A DNA stretch of 64,000 bases from Roseburia sp900753715 (GTDB lineage Bacteria; Bacillota; Clostridia; Lachnospirales; Lachnospiraceae): positions 1-64,000 of the forward strand of contig CATZIT010000001.1 in assembly GCA_958420225.1 (NCBI GenBank), given 5' to 3'. The position numbers and the translations under genes were made by a program. Positions 32,934-41,387 of the stretch are shown one piece after another; position 1 is the stretch's first letter; every line of letters starts with the position of its first letter. The notes beneath the pieces were generated by a model that saw only the letters and a list, made by a program, of their open reading frames with translations, did not search any database and had not been told where the DNA came from.

Positions 32934-32978
32934 TGTCGAAGTTTTTGGAATATTGAAATTTTTGAGCCGGAGATTTTT

Positions 32979-33617
32979 TTAGTATCCCAGCTCTTCCCCG
33001 ATTAATATGACATGGATTCTGCCGGGGATGGCACTTCTTCTGGTAAAGACAACCTGATTACAAATGCAGTCCGGTGAAAGACAGTCTGCGCAGACGCCGG
33101 TGACGGCGCAGGGCGTTTTTTTGTCAAGACGCTTGCAGTTCATCGGGGTGGCGGTATGATGGACGCGGCTCAATGCCTCTTCGGCGGAAGGAACAACCTT
33201 ATTCATGCCGGCAAGAATCAGAACTTTGGAAGGTCCATAGATCAATGCGGCGACGCGGTTTCCGGTGCGGTCGATGTTTACAAGCGTTCCGTCTGCGGCG
33301 ATGGCGTTGGTGCTCATCAGATAGAGGTCGCAGGAGAGTGCAGCGTGGTACATCTGCGCGGTTTCCTCTGGCGTTTTTGCTTTTGCACGGTCAATCAGAT
33401 GGATGGAGTCATCCTGTCTTAAAAGGTCTAAGACACCGCTTTCTTCAAGTGTCATGGAACCACCGAAGGAGACGCTTGTGTCAATTGAGAGAAAGGATGC
33501 GACTTCCTTCCTTGCATCCTCGCTGGTGGCGCAGTAGCAGCCTGTGATGTTTCGCTTTTCGAGATTTTTTAAAACGGTTTTTGCAAGTGTTTCATAATGT
33601 GCCTGTTTTGGATTCAT
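32979..33617 (-). CDS. LUD-domain (lactate-utilization, DUF162) protein
   Basis: 212 residues on the minus strand. LUD features: TGCYCATSEDARKEV, VSFGGSMTLEESGVLDLL, DLYLMSTNAIAADGTLVNID, GNRVAALIYGPSKVLILAG, and a cysteine cluster near the end (PCAVTGVCADCLSPDCICN, about 168-186). The LutB/LutC relatives act in lactate oxidation, but stand-alone LUD proteins of Clostridia, like this one, have no proven role. It is monocistronic; a GCACCG/CGGTGC hairpin sits in its leader. Confidence 0.85.
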   Translation of the reverse strand: MNPKQAHYETLAKTVLKNLEKRNITGCYCATSEDARKEVASFLSIDTSVSFGGSMTLEESGVLDLLRQDDSIHLIDRAKAKTPEETAQMYHAALSCDLYLMSTNAIAADGTLVNIDRTGNRVAALIYGPSKVLILAGMNKVVPSAEEALSRVHHTATPMNCKRLDKKTPCAVTGVCADCLSPDCICNQVVFTRRSAIPGRIHVILIGEELGY

Positions 33618-33689
33618 CGTTCCCTCATTTCCGCACCGGTTGTGTGCCCGCGGTGCAAGTTTTTCTGCTTAAAGTATAGCATATCCGGC

Positions 33690-33717
33690 TTGACTTTTCA
33701 CCGGAAACAGATAAAAT
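33690..33717 (+). promoter_or_regulatory. Promoter of the ABC exporter gene
   Basis: TTGACT (33690-33695), 16-nt spacer, TAAAAT (33712-33717). Confidence 0.7.
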
Positions 33718-33755
33718 AGGGGAAGTGTTTGAAAAAAGAGAAGGAGACAGGGAAA

Positions 33756-35492
33756 ATGCGTAAGAATCTAAAGAAAATGATTTCTTATTATAAACCATAT
33801 CGCGGCATCTTCTGGGCGGATATGTTTTTTGCAACGCTGTGCGCTGCGGTGGCGTTAATTCTGCCGTTAATCGTGCGTTTTGTGACCAATACGTTAGTGT
33901 ATCTGACGGCGGAGGAGATATTTGGAAAGATCGGCGTCCTTGCGGTCTTGCTTGCGGTCTTGCTTGCGATAGACTGCTACAGCCGGTATTTTATCTCCAA
34001 TTACGGACACGTCATGGGTGCAAAGATGGAATATGATATGAGAGCGGAAATCTTCGGACATTATCAGAAGCTTTCCTTTTCGTTCTATGATAACCAGAAG
34101 GTCGGACAGCTCATGTCGCGTATTACGACGGATTTGTTTGATATTTCGGAACTTTTGCATCACGGACCGGAAAATATTATTTTGTCCGTGGTCAAAATCT
34201 TAGGGGCACTTGTCATCTTAGTCAACATTAATCCGCTGTTAGCGCTTGCCGCATTTGCAGTGCTCCCAGTGATGTTTCTGTTTGCGTATTTTCTGAATGG
34301 AAAGATGCGTCGTGCATTCCGGCAGAACCGGGTCAAAATTGCAGAAATCAATGCGCAGATTGAGGACAATCTCTCCGGAATCCGTGTTGTAAAGTCGTTT
34401 GCAAATGAGGAAATTGAAAACGCAAAGTTCCGGCAGGGAAACGAAGGATTCTTAGAGGCAAAGAAGAACAGTTACCATTATATGGGAAGCTTTTCCGCAG
34501 GGCTTGCGACGTTTACGACCTTAATTCAGGTGAACGTCATTTTAGCGGGTGCCATTTTGATTGCGAAAGGAAGCGTTACGATACCGGACCTTGTGACCTT
34601 TTTGCTTTACATTGGCGTATTTACAGAGCCGGTGCGCACGCTGATTGATTTTATGGAGCAGTTTCAGAACGGATATTCCGGGTTTGAACGTTTCCGTGAG
34701 ATTATGGACATAGAGCCGGACATTGTCGACAAAGAGAACGCAGTGGAACTTTCCGATGTAAAGGGAAATATTACATTTGAGGATGTTTCCTTCCGCTACG
34801 AGGAGAATTCTGAAAAGGTATTAAGCCACGTCAATATGGAGGTGGATGCGGGCGCTTACATGGCGCTTGTGGGACCTTCCGGGGCAGGAAAAAGTACGCT
34901 GTGCTCCCTGATTCCAAGATTTTATGACGTGAGTGAAGGTGCGGTGCGCATCGACGGAATGGATGTCCGGGATGTAACGTTAAAGAGCTTAAGAGACCAT
35001 ATCGGAATCGTACAGCAGGATGTCTATCTTTTTGTGGGAACGGTGTATGACAATATTCTCTACGGCAGACCGGATGCCACCCGGGAAGAGGTGATAGAGG
35101 CGGCAAAAAATGCCAATGCACACGAGTTTATTATGTCACTGCCAAATGGCTATGAAACCGATATTGGACAGCGTGGAATCAAGCTCTCAGGAGGACAGAA
35201 GCAGCGGATTTCCATTGCAAGAGTCTTTTTGAAAAACCCGCCGATTCTGATTTTTGATGAGGCAACTTCTGCACTTGACAATGAGAGCGAGAAGGTCGTA
35301 CAGGATTCTTTAGAGCGGCTTGCAAAGAATAGAACCACATTTGTAATTGCGCACCGCCTTTCTACAATTAAGAATGCTGAAAAGATTCTGGTGCTGACCG
35401 AGGATGGGATTGCGGAAGAGGGAACACATGAAGAACTGTTACGCCAGGGCGGCGTTTATGAAAAACTTTACAATATGCAGTTTCACAAATAG
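33756..35492 (+). CDS. ABC exporter, fused membrane and ATPase domains
   Basis: 578 residues from ATG 33756 (AAGGAG then AGGGAAA upstream; the TTG at 33729 is unlikely). Six membrane spans in the N-terminal ~310 residues, then an ATPase with Walker A GPSGAGKST, signature LSGGQKQRISIARVF, Walker B ILIFDEATSALD and the H-loop IAHRLST. It is an MsbA/BmrA-type half-transporter; with no partner gene it is likely a homodimer. The substrate is unknown, perhaps lipids or drugs. Confidence 0.92.
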   Translation: MRKNLKKMISYYKPYRGIFWADMFFATLCAAVALILPLIVRFVTNTLVYLTAEEIFGKIGVLAVLLAVLLAIDCYSRYFISNYGHVMGAKMEYDMRAEIFGHYQKLSFSFYDNQKVGQLMSRITTDLFDISELLHHGPENIILSVVKILGALVILVNINPLLALAAFAVLPVMFLFAYFLNGKMRRAFRQNRVKIAEINAQIEDNLSGIRVVKSFANEEIENAKFRQGNEGFLEAKKNSYHYMGSFSAGLATFTTLIQVNVILAGAILIAKGSVTIPDLVTFLLYIGVFTEPVRTLIDFMEQFQNGYSGFERFREIMDIEPDIVDKENAVELSDVKGNITFEDVSFRYEENSEKVLSHVNMEVDAGAYMALVGPSGAGKSTLCSLIPRFYDVSEGAVRIDGMDVRDVTLKSLRDHIGIVQQDVYLFVGTVYDNILYGRPDATREEVIEAAKNANAHEFIMSLPNGYETDIGQRGIKLSGGQKQRISIARVFLKNPPILIFDEATSALDNESEKVVQDSLERLAKNRTTFVIAHRLSTIKNAEKILVLTEDGIAEEGTHEELLRQGGVYEKLYNMQFHK

Positions 35493-35531
35493 AAAATAAA
35501 CTGAAATTTTTATGAAATTTGCCGGTATTAT

Positions 35532-35560
35532 TTGCAAATCATGGAAAAACAGAGTAGAAT
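35532..35560 (+). promoter_or_regulatory. Promoter of the COG0523 GTPase pair
   Basis: TTGCAA (35532-35537), 17-nt spacer, TAGAAT (35555-35560), with a leader of about 80 nt. Confidence 0.65.
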
Positions 35561-35646
35561 AGACGTGATTTGGGCACATAACAATAGAACCATGTCCAGG
35601 AAACTTTTTCGGGCAGGGGCGTTTATAAATGGAAGGAGTAAGAATC

Positions 35647-36786
35647 ATGACAAAGATTGACATTATTTCCGGGTTCCTTGGAGCAGGAAAGACAACATTC
35701 ATTAAAAAGATGATTGATGAGGTATTTGCAGGAGAGCAGATTGTACTCATTGAGAACGAGTTCGGAGAGGTTGGTATCGATGGTGGATTCTTAAAGGATG
35801 CAGGAATCCAGATTACAGAGATGAATTCCGGCTGTATCTGCTGTTCCTTAGTCGGAGATTTCGGCAGGAACCTTCATGAGGTCATCGACAAATATCATCC
35901 GGACCGTATCTTAATCGAGCCGTCCGGTGTCGGAAAACTTTCCGATGTCATGAAGTCTGTCATTGACATTGAAAAAGAAGAAGATGTGAAATTAAACGGA
36001 TTAATTACAGTTGTAAATGCATTGAAAGCAAGCAAGCAGATGAAGGCATTTGGTGAGTTTTTCAACAACCAGATTGAATATGCAACAACTGTTGTGTTGA
36101 GCAGAACCCAGAATGCAACACCGGAGCAGCTTGAATTCTGTGTAAAACAGATTCAGGAATTAAATCCGAAGGCAGCCGTGATTACGACTCCGTGGGATTC
36201 CATCAAGGGAGAGCAGATTCTCAAAGTAGTAGAGGGACAGGACTCCTTGGAGATGAAGGTTTTGGCAGAGGAACAGCACAGACGTGACGAGGAAGAGCAT
36301 GAGCATCATCACGAGCATGAGCATGAGGAGCACGAGCATCATCACGACCATGACCATGAGCATGAGGAGCACGGGCATCATCACGACCATGACCATGAAG
36401 ACCACGACCATGAGCATGAGGAGCACGAGCATCATCACGAGCATGGAGAGGGCTGCACCTGTGGCTGCCATGACCACGAACACGAACATCATCATCACCA
36501 TCATGCAGATGAAGTGTTTACAAGCTGGGGCAAGGAGACACCGCACAAGTACACCAGAGAGAAAGTGGAAGATATCTTAAAGACATTGTGCGAGACCGAT
36601 GATTACGGTACGGTTCTGCGTGCAAAGGGCATGGTAGAGGATGTAAACGGTTCCTGGATTTATTTTGATATGGTTCCGGGCGAGTATGAGCTCAGAGACG
36701 GAGAGCCGGATTATACCGGAAGACTCTGCGTAATCGGAACGGATATCGACGAGCACCGTTTGGAAGAATTATTTGAAATTGCTTAA
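35647..36786 (+). CDS. COG0523/CobW-type GTPase with His-rich metal-binding linker
   Basis: 379 residues from ATG 35647 (GGAAGGAG 8 bases upstream). GTPase motifs: GFLGAGKTTF (P-loop, 8-17), NEFGEVGIDG, the metal-binding GCICCSL (CxCC, about 62-68) and SRTQNAT. A linker of ~75 residues (about 217-292) is almost entirely His/Glu/Asp and includes GCTCGCHDH; a CobW C-terminal domain follows. This family inserts Zn, Co or Ni into client proteins; the His-rich linker suggests Zn or Ni storage. The next gene is a second GTPase 26 bases downstream. Confidence 0.9.
   Translation: MTKIDIISGFLGAGKTTFIKKMIDEVFAGEQIVLIENEFGEVGIDGGFLKDAGIQITEMNSGCICCSLVGDFGRNLHEVIDKYHPDRILIEPSGVGKLSDVMKSVIDIEKEEDVKLNGLITVVNALKASKQMKAFGEFFNNQIEYATTVVLSRTQNATPEQLEFCVKQIQELNPKAAVITTPWDSIKGEQILKVVEGQDSLEMKVLAEEQHRRDEEEHEHHHEHEHEEHEHHHDHDHEHEEHGHHHDHDHEDHDHEHEEHEHHHEHGEGCTCGCHDHEHEHHHHHHADEVFTSWGKETPHKYTREKVEDILKTLCETDDYGTVLRAKGMVEDVNGSWIYFDMVPGEYELRDGEPDYTGRLCVIGTDIDEHRLEELFEIA
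36322..36453 (+). repeat. Imperfect tandem repeat encoding His/Glu-rich linker
   Basis: Repeated blocks starting CATGAGGAGCACG at 36322, 36361 and 36415 (39 and 54 bases apart; the longer block has an extra 15 bases). It encodes HEEHEHHHD-type sequence. The spacing keeps frame, so unit gain or loss would change linker length without breaking the gene. Confidence 0.8.
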
Positions 36787-36812
36787 TGGATATAGAAAGG
36801 ATCTGACAGACA

Positions 36813-37754
36813 ATGCAGGAAATACCAGTATATTTATTTACCGGTTTTATGGACAGCGGTAAGACGACCCTGATTAAGGAGACCCTTGTAGAGAACGGAT
36901 TTGCCGAGCAGGGCAAGAGCCTTATCATCTGCTGCGAGGACGGCGACGTCGAGTACGATGCAGCAGAGTTGGATAAGATAAAAACAAAGGTTGTGATGGT
37001 AGAAAAGGAAGAGGATTTTACCGCAGAATTTTTAAACAATCTCAATCTTTCTTATCTGCCGGATCAGGTATTTATAGAATACAATGGAACCTGGGGAATG
37101 GATGTCCTCATGGAGATGGATTTGCCGAAGGGCTGGGTGATTGTCCAGTCCCTCGCAACGGTGGATGCAACTACGTTTGAAATGTATTTGCAGAATATGC
37201 GCGCCATGATTATGGAGCAGCTGTTCCAGGCAGACGTTGTCATCTTTAACCGGTGCGACGACAGCACGGATAAGGGCAAGTTCCGCCGGAATGTAAAGGC
37301 GTTAAACCGCAAGGCACAGCTTGTCTATGAGCGTACAGACGGAACCCTTGACGAGAGAGAGGAGGAGCTTCCGTTTGACATTACGGCGGATGAACTCGAT
37401 ATCTCCGATGCGGATTACGCCATCTGGTACATGGATTGCATGGACAATCCAAAGAAGTACGAAGGAAAGAAAGTGAAATTCCTTGCGCTTGTATACAATC
37501 CGGATAAGTTAAAGAAGGGCGTATTTGTACCGGGACGCTTTGCGATGACCTGCTGCGTTGAGGACGTGACATTCATCGGCTTTAAGTGCAAATATCCGGA
37601 TGAGGATAAGATTCCGCACAAATCCTGGATTACAATTACCGCAGAAGTTCACATTGAATTTGCAAAAGAGTACAAAGGAAAGGGACCGGTACTTTATCCG
37701 GTTTCCATCGAGCCGGCAGAAAAACCGGAAGATGAGCTTGTATATTTCTCATAA
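36813..37754 (+). CDS. COG0523-like GTPase fused to a YcgQ/DUF1980-like domain
   Basis: 313 residues. The N-terminal ~190 form a P-loop GTPase (YLFTGFMDSGKTTLI, 7-21; ADVVIFNRCDD near 137-147) related to its neighbour but without the CxCC motif; instead CCEDGDVEYD occurs near 43-52. The C-terminal ~110 residues (KYEGKKVKFLALVYNPDKL, GRFAMTCCVEDVTFIGFKC) resemble the C-terminal domain of YcgQ/TIGR03943 proteins, which are often Zur-linked. It appears to be a metal-handling fusion protein, co-expressed with the His-rich GTPase. The domain match is from memory. Confidence 0.72.
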   Translation: MQEIPVYLFTGFMDSGKTTLIKETLVENGFAEQGKSLIICCEDGDVEYDAAELDKIKTKVVMVEKEEDFTAEFLNNLNLSYLPDQVFIEYNGTWGMDVLMEMDLPKGWVIVQSLATVDATTFEMYLQNMRAMIMEQLFQADVVIFNRCDDSTDKGKFRRNVKALNRKAQLVYERTDGTLDEREEELPFDITADELDISDADYAIWYMDCMDNPKKYEGKKVKFLALVYNPDKLKKGVFVPGRFAMTCCVEDVTFIGFKCKYPDEDKIPHKSWITITAEVHIEFAKEYKGKGPVLYPVSIEPAEKPEDELVYFS

Positions 37755-37785
37755 AAAAGAATACCGTTTTAGGGACTTTCACAGC

Positions 37786-37816
37786 AAAAGCCGCGCAGGA
37801 AAATGCGCGGCTTTTT
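37786..37816. terminator. Bidirectional intrinsic terminator
   Basis: AAAAGCCGCGCA (37786-37797) pairs perfectly with TGCGCGGCTTTT (37804-37815). It lies between the convergent GTPase and hemerythrin genes. Confidence 0.92.
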
Positions 37817-37830
37817 GGATTTATAGGAAG

Positions 37831-38652
37831 TTACTGCTGCTTGAAAGCGGCAATCTGCAAGTCTGATTTTAAGATGTGGTTTGAAAGCCAGTCCAAAAGA
37901 TAGTTAATCAGCTCAGACAGGTAGGCATCCTGGTTGTCATCGATAAAATCAAGCTCGGATAAGTCGATGCCGACAAGCTTTTCCACGAAAGCGGAGTGTG
38001 CGCGGCGCTGTGCGTCTAAGCCCGGATATCCGATGGATTCCATATATTCTTCCTCGTCATGGAAGTGTTCTTCCGTGTAGTTGCGAAGCCCGGCAAGAAG
38101 ACGCATGATTTCATCGTACTTGTCGTGGAGCGTGTCGTTATGGATAACATCGTTGACATCGCGAATCAGTTCAAAAAGCTTCGCGTGCTCGGTATCAATG
38201 AGCGTGATGCCGGTCAGATACTTATCGGTGAATGCAAATGGGTCTGACGCTGCCTCTGCGTCAGAATCCGGAGCAATCTGCCCAATCATCATGTCGCTTC
38301 CGAGAATGTGATGATACAGCCAGCGGGTTAAAAACTCTAACAAATCGCGCAGAGTCTGCTCGGAAGTATCGGAAGAAAGCTCGATATTGTTAATTTTTGC
38401 GACAAACGCAGCGTGCTCTTTTTTCTGAAGAGAAAGCTCAGGATCCTTTATCTGCTCCATATATGCCTCTTCATGTGTAAAATGGGTTGCAGCATAGTTT
38501 TTCAATGCCGGAATCAGATTTTTGATGATAATTGTAGTGTTTGACGGGTCGCCTAAAAGGGAAAATGCCTCGTTAAGCATCTGAAATAACTGGCGGTGTT
38601 CCTCGTCAATCTCCGGAACGCCAATCAGACAATCCTGCGTAAATTCGTACAT
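37831..38652 (-). CDS. Tandem bacteriohemerythrin
   Basis: 273 residues with two hemerythrin domains. Each has the diiron set: domain 1 (about 1-135) IDEEHRQLF, HFTHEEAYM, KKEHAAF and YHHILGSD; domain 2 (about 140-270) IDTEHAKLF, HFHDEEEYM, RRAHSAF and SNHILKSD. Hemerythrins bind O2 reversibly (or NO) and may buffer oxygen in an anaerobe. Bacteriohemerythrins are usually single-domain, about 135 residues, so the duplication is notable. Minus strand, monocistronic. Confidence 0.92.
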   Translation of the reverse strand: MYEFTQDCLIGVPEIDEEHRQLFQMLNEAFSLLGDPSNTTIIIKNLIPALKNYAATHFTHEEAYMEQIKDPELSLQKKEHAAFVAKINNIELSSDTSEQTLRDLLEFLTRWLYHHILGSDMMIGQIAPDSDAEAASDPFAFTDKYLTGITLIDTEHAKLFELIRDVNDVIHNDTLHDKYDEIMRLLAGLRNYTEEHFHDEEEYMESIGYPGLDAQRRAHSAFVEKLVGIDLSELDFIDDNQDAYLSELINYLLDWLSNHILKSDLQIAAFKQQ

Positions 38653-38778
38653 TGGGAATTCCTCCTTTAACTGTAAAAATATTACAAATTCCTGTTTGAT
38701 TATAACATAAAATCAGCCCTTATACAGGAGAAAGATGAAAATTCATGCAGGAAATAGCGAAAAATGTGGGAAAAGACA

Positions 38779-38807
38779 TTGAAATTTTCGGATGGATGCT
38801 TTATTAT
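38779..38807 (+). promoter_or_regulatory. Promoter of nfnAB
   Basis: TTGAAA (38779-38784), 17-nt spacer, TATTAT (38802-38807). Confidence 0.65.
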
Positions 38808-38822
38808 GATAAAGTGTATGTT

Positions 38823-38882
38823 TTATGACACGGTGTGGAAACAGGATGCTGTCTGCATGCGGCACCAAAAAAACCGTGATAA
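38823..38882 (+). other. Structured leader of nfnAB
   Basis: TTAT(GA)CACGGT (38823-38834) can pair with ACCGTGATAA (38873-38882) with a two-base bulge, enclosing a smaller ATGC/GCAT hairpin. No known riboswitch recognised. Confidence 0.4.
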
Positions 38883-38908
38883 CAGGGATTAGAAACAGGA
38901 GGAAAATG

Positions 38909-39790
38909 ATGTATCCAATTGTAAGAAAAGAGAAGCTGGCGGATAAGATTTATCTTATGGATATCAAAGCTCCCCGTGTTGCACAGTACTGTGAACCGGG
39001 ACAGTTTGTAATTGTTAAAATAGATGAAGAGGGAGAGCGTATTCCGCTTACTATCTGTGATTACGACAGAGAAGCAGGAACGATTACCATCGTATTCCAG
39101 AGTGTCGGTGCCTCCACAGAGCGTATGACAGAGCTTGAGGCAGGAGATGCTTTTAAAGATTTTGTAGGACCGCTTGGCTGTGAATCCGAACTGGTACATG
39201 AAGATATTGAAGAATTAAAAAAGAAAAAGATTCTGTTTGTTGCGGGTGGAGTCGGAACAGCTCCGGTATATCCGCAGGTAAAATGGCTGCATGAGCACGG
39301 GGTAGCCTGTGATGTCATCATGGGCTCTAAGACCAAAGATTTACTGATTCTGGTGGAAGAGATGCGCAAAGTTGCCGGCAATCTGTATGTAACGACAGAT
39401 GACGGTTCCTATGGTTTTCACGGAATGGGAACTAACCAGCTTCAGGCACTTTACGATGAGGGTAAGCGCTATGACCATTGCGTTGCAATCGGACCGATGA
39501 TTATGATGAAATTTGTCTGCAAACTGACAAAAGAACTTGGAATCCCGACCGTTGTATCCATGAACCCGATTATGGTGGATGGAACCGGAATGTGCGGAGC
39601 CTGCCGTCTGGTAGTCGGCGACCAGGTAAAATTTGCCTGCGTGGACGGACCGGAATTTGACGGACATCTGGTAGACTTTGACCAGGCGATGAAACGTCAG
39701 CAGCAGTATAAGACCGAAGAGGGACGTGCACTGTTAAAACTTAAAGAGGGCGCCACCCATCACGGCGGCTGTGGTAACTGCAACGCATAG
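38909..39790 (+). CDS. nfnA: NfnA: ferredoxin-NADP+ reductase subunit alpha
   Basis: About 293 residues from ATG 38909 (AGGAGG at 38897-38902); the longer reading to 38825 lacks a ribosome site. FAD-binding region QFVIVKIDEEGERIPLTICD, NAD-binding VAGGVGTAPVYPQ, and a [2Fe-2S] cysteine set GTGMCGACRLVVG with KFACVDGPEFDG near the C-terminus. With NfnB it forms the electron-bifurcating NADH-dependent reduced ferredoxin:NADP+ oxidoreductase. A homologous protein pairs with dihydroorotate dehydrogenase, but the nfnB neighbour settles this case. Confidence 0.92.
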   Translation: MYPIVRKEKLADKIYLMDIKAPRVAQYCEPGQFVIVKIDEEGERIPLTICDYDREAGTITIVFQSVGASTERMTELEAGDAFKDFVGPLGCESELVHEDIEELKKKKILFVAGGVGTAPVYPQVKWLHEHGVACDVIMGSKTKDLLILVEEMRKVAGNLYVTTDDGSYGFHGMGTNQLQALYDEGKRYDHCVAIGPMIMMKFVCKLTKELGIPTVVSMNPIMVDGTGMCGACRLVVGDQVKFACVDGPEFDGHLVDFDQAMKRQQQYKTEEGRALLKLKEGATHHGGCGNCNA

Positions 39791-39840
39791 GAGCAACGGT
39801 AAAAACAGAGAATTGAATTTCAGAAAGGTTTGGATAGAAC

Positions 39841-41223
39841 ATGGACGTGATGACAAGAGTACCGGTTCGTGAGCAGGACCCGCAGGTGCGTGCTGCGAAC
39901 TTTGAAGAAGTTTGTTTTGGATATAATGAAGAAGAGGCAAAGGCAGAAGCTGCCCGCTGCTTAAATTGTAAAAATGCCCAGTGTATGAAGGGCTGTCCGG
40001 TTTCAATCAACATTCCGGCATTTATTGCACAGGTAAAGGAAGGCAATTTTGAGGCCGCATATCAGGTTATCAGCGAGTCTTCCGCACTTCCGGCGGTATG
40101 TGGACGTGTCTGCCCACAGGAGAGCCAGTGTGAGGGAAAATGTATTCGCGGAATCAAAGGTGAGCCGGTTGCAATCGGAAAGCTTGAGCGTTTTGTGGCA
40201 GACTGGGCAAGAGAGCACGGAATCAAGCCAAAGGCAGCCGAGAAGAAGAATGGACACAAGGTAGCCGTAATCGGTTCCGGTCCGGCAGGACTTACCTGTG
40301 CCGGTGATCTGGCAAAGCTTGGCTATGATGTAACTATTTTTGAGGCACTGCATGAGGCAGGCGGTGTATTAATTTACGGTATTCCGGAGTTCCGTCTCCC
40401 GAAACAGAAGGTTGTTGCTGCCGAGGTGGAGAATGTAAAGTCACTCGGTGTCAAGATTGAGACGAATGTAGTAATTGGAAAATCCGTCACCATTGACGAG
40501 CTGATGGAAGAGGAAGGTTTTGAGGCAGTCTTTATCGGTTCCGGTGCAGGACTTCCAAGATTTATGGGAATTCTGGGCGAACAGGCAATGGGCGTTTTCT
40601 CTGCCAATGAGTTTTTAACCAGAAATAACCTGATGAAGGCATTCTTAGAGGATTATGACACCCCGATTCACGCAGGAAAGAAAGTGATCGTAGTCGGCGG
40701 TGGAAATGTGGCAATGGATGCCGCAAGAACTGCAAAGCGTCTCGGAGCGGAGGTACATATCGTATACCGCCGTGGTGAGGAGGAGCTTCCGGCAAGAAAA
40801 GAAGAAGTGCATCATGCAAAAGAAGAGGGCATTATCTTTGACTTATTGCAGAATCCGGTAGAACTGCTCGTGGATGAGAACGGCTGTATCAAGGGTGCTA
40901 AGATTATCAAGATGGAGCTTGGCGAGCCGGATGCGTCCGGAAGAAGAAGTCCGGTTGAGATTCCTGGCTCCGAGTACGAGATGGAGGCAGATACCGTTAT
41001 CATGTCACTTGGAACCTCTCCGAACCCACTCATTTCCTCAACAACGAAGGGACTTGAGATTAACCGCAGAAAATGTATCGTGGCGGAGGAGGCAAACGGT
41101 GCAACCTCCAAGGCTGGCGTGTTTGCAGGCGGTGACGCAGTAACCGGTGCCGCAACGGTTATTCTTGCGATGGGTGCAGGAAAGGCAGCTGCAAAGGGAA
41201 TTGATGAATATTTGAGCAAATAA
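39841..41223 (+). CDS. nfnB: NfnB: glutamate synthase-small-subunit-like NADPH subunit
   Basis: 460 residues. N-terminal [4Fe-4S] cysteine clusters (RCLNCKNAQCMKGCPV, about 39-55, and CGRVCPQESQCEGKC, about 83-100), then a FAD GxGxxG site (VAVIGSGPAGLTCAGDLA), the NADPH site VIVVGGGNVAMDAARTA and the C-terminal GVFAGGDAVTGAATVILAMGAGK. It is the bifurcating-flavin, NADPH-binding subunit of NfnAB. No large glutamate synthase subunit is nearby, so a GltD role is unlikely. Confidence 0.93.
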   Translation: MDVMTRVPVREQDPQVRAANFEEVCFGYNEEEAKAEAARCLNCKNAQCMKGCPVSINIPAFIAQVKEGNFEAAYQVISESSALPAVCGRVCPQESQCEGKCIRGIKGEPVAIGKLERFVADWAREHGIKPKAAEKKNGHKVAVIGSGPAGLTCAGDLAKLGYDVTIFEALHEAGGVLIYGIPEFRLPKQKVVAAEVENVKSLGVKIETNVVIGKSVTIDELMEEEGFEAVFIGSGAGLPRFMGILGEQAMGVFSANEFLTRNNLMKAFLEDYDTPIHAGKKVIVVGGGNVAMDAARTAKRLGAEVHIVYRRGEEELPARKEEVHHAKEEGIIFDLLQNPVELLVDENGCIKGAKIIKMELGEPDASGRRSPVEIPGSEYEMEADTVIMSLGTSPNPLISSTTKGLEINRRKCIVAEEANGATSKAGVFAGGDAVTGAATVILAMGAGKAAAKGIDEYLSK

Positions 41224-41249
41224 ATCGTATCATTCGATAAGAAAAGATG

Positions 41250-41287
41250 CAAAGGGGCAGAATCTTTAAAGGGGGTTCTGTCCTTTT
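41250..41287 (+). terminator. Probable terminator after nfnB
   Basis: AAAGGGGCAGAATC (about 41251-41264) pairs imperfectly with GGTTCTGTCCTTTT (about 41274-41287), ending in Ts. Confidence 0.6.
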
Positions 41288-41309
41288 GACGATTTAATAG
41301 AAAATTTTA

Positions 41310-41339
41310 TTGTCATAACCATCGGAAATGTTATATAAT
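41310..41339 (+). promoter_or_regulatory. Promoter of asnB
   Basis: TTGTCA (41310-41315), 18-nt spacer, TATAAT (41334-41339). Confidence 0.72.
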
Positions 41340-41387
41340 GTCCACGTTGGCATAACAAAATGGAAAGAAAAGATTGGAAGATAGAAT

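Noticed and set aside
32933..32940. TTGTCGAA, a Spo0A-box-like match
   Set aside because: It lies at the 3' end of two convergent genes, where no promoter is expected.
36322..36453. Repeats resembling a CRISPR-like array
   Set aside because: Units are in-frame His/Glu codons without unique spacers, and no cas genes are present.
36160..36546. Long minus-strand frame rich in Met/Val opposite the His-rich GTPase
   Set aside because: It is the complement of the CAT/CAC-rich repeat; composition is an artefact and no ribosome site or homology-like motif is seen.
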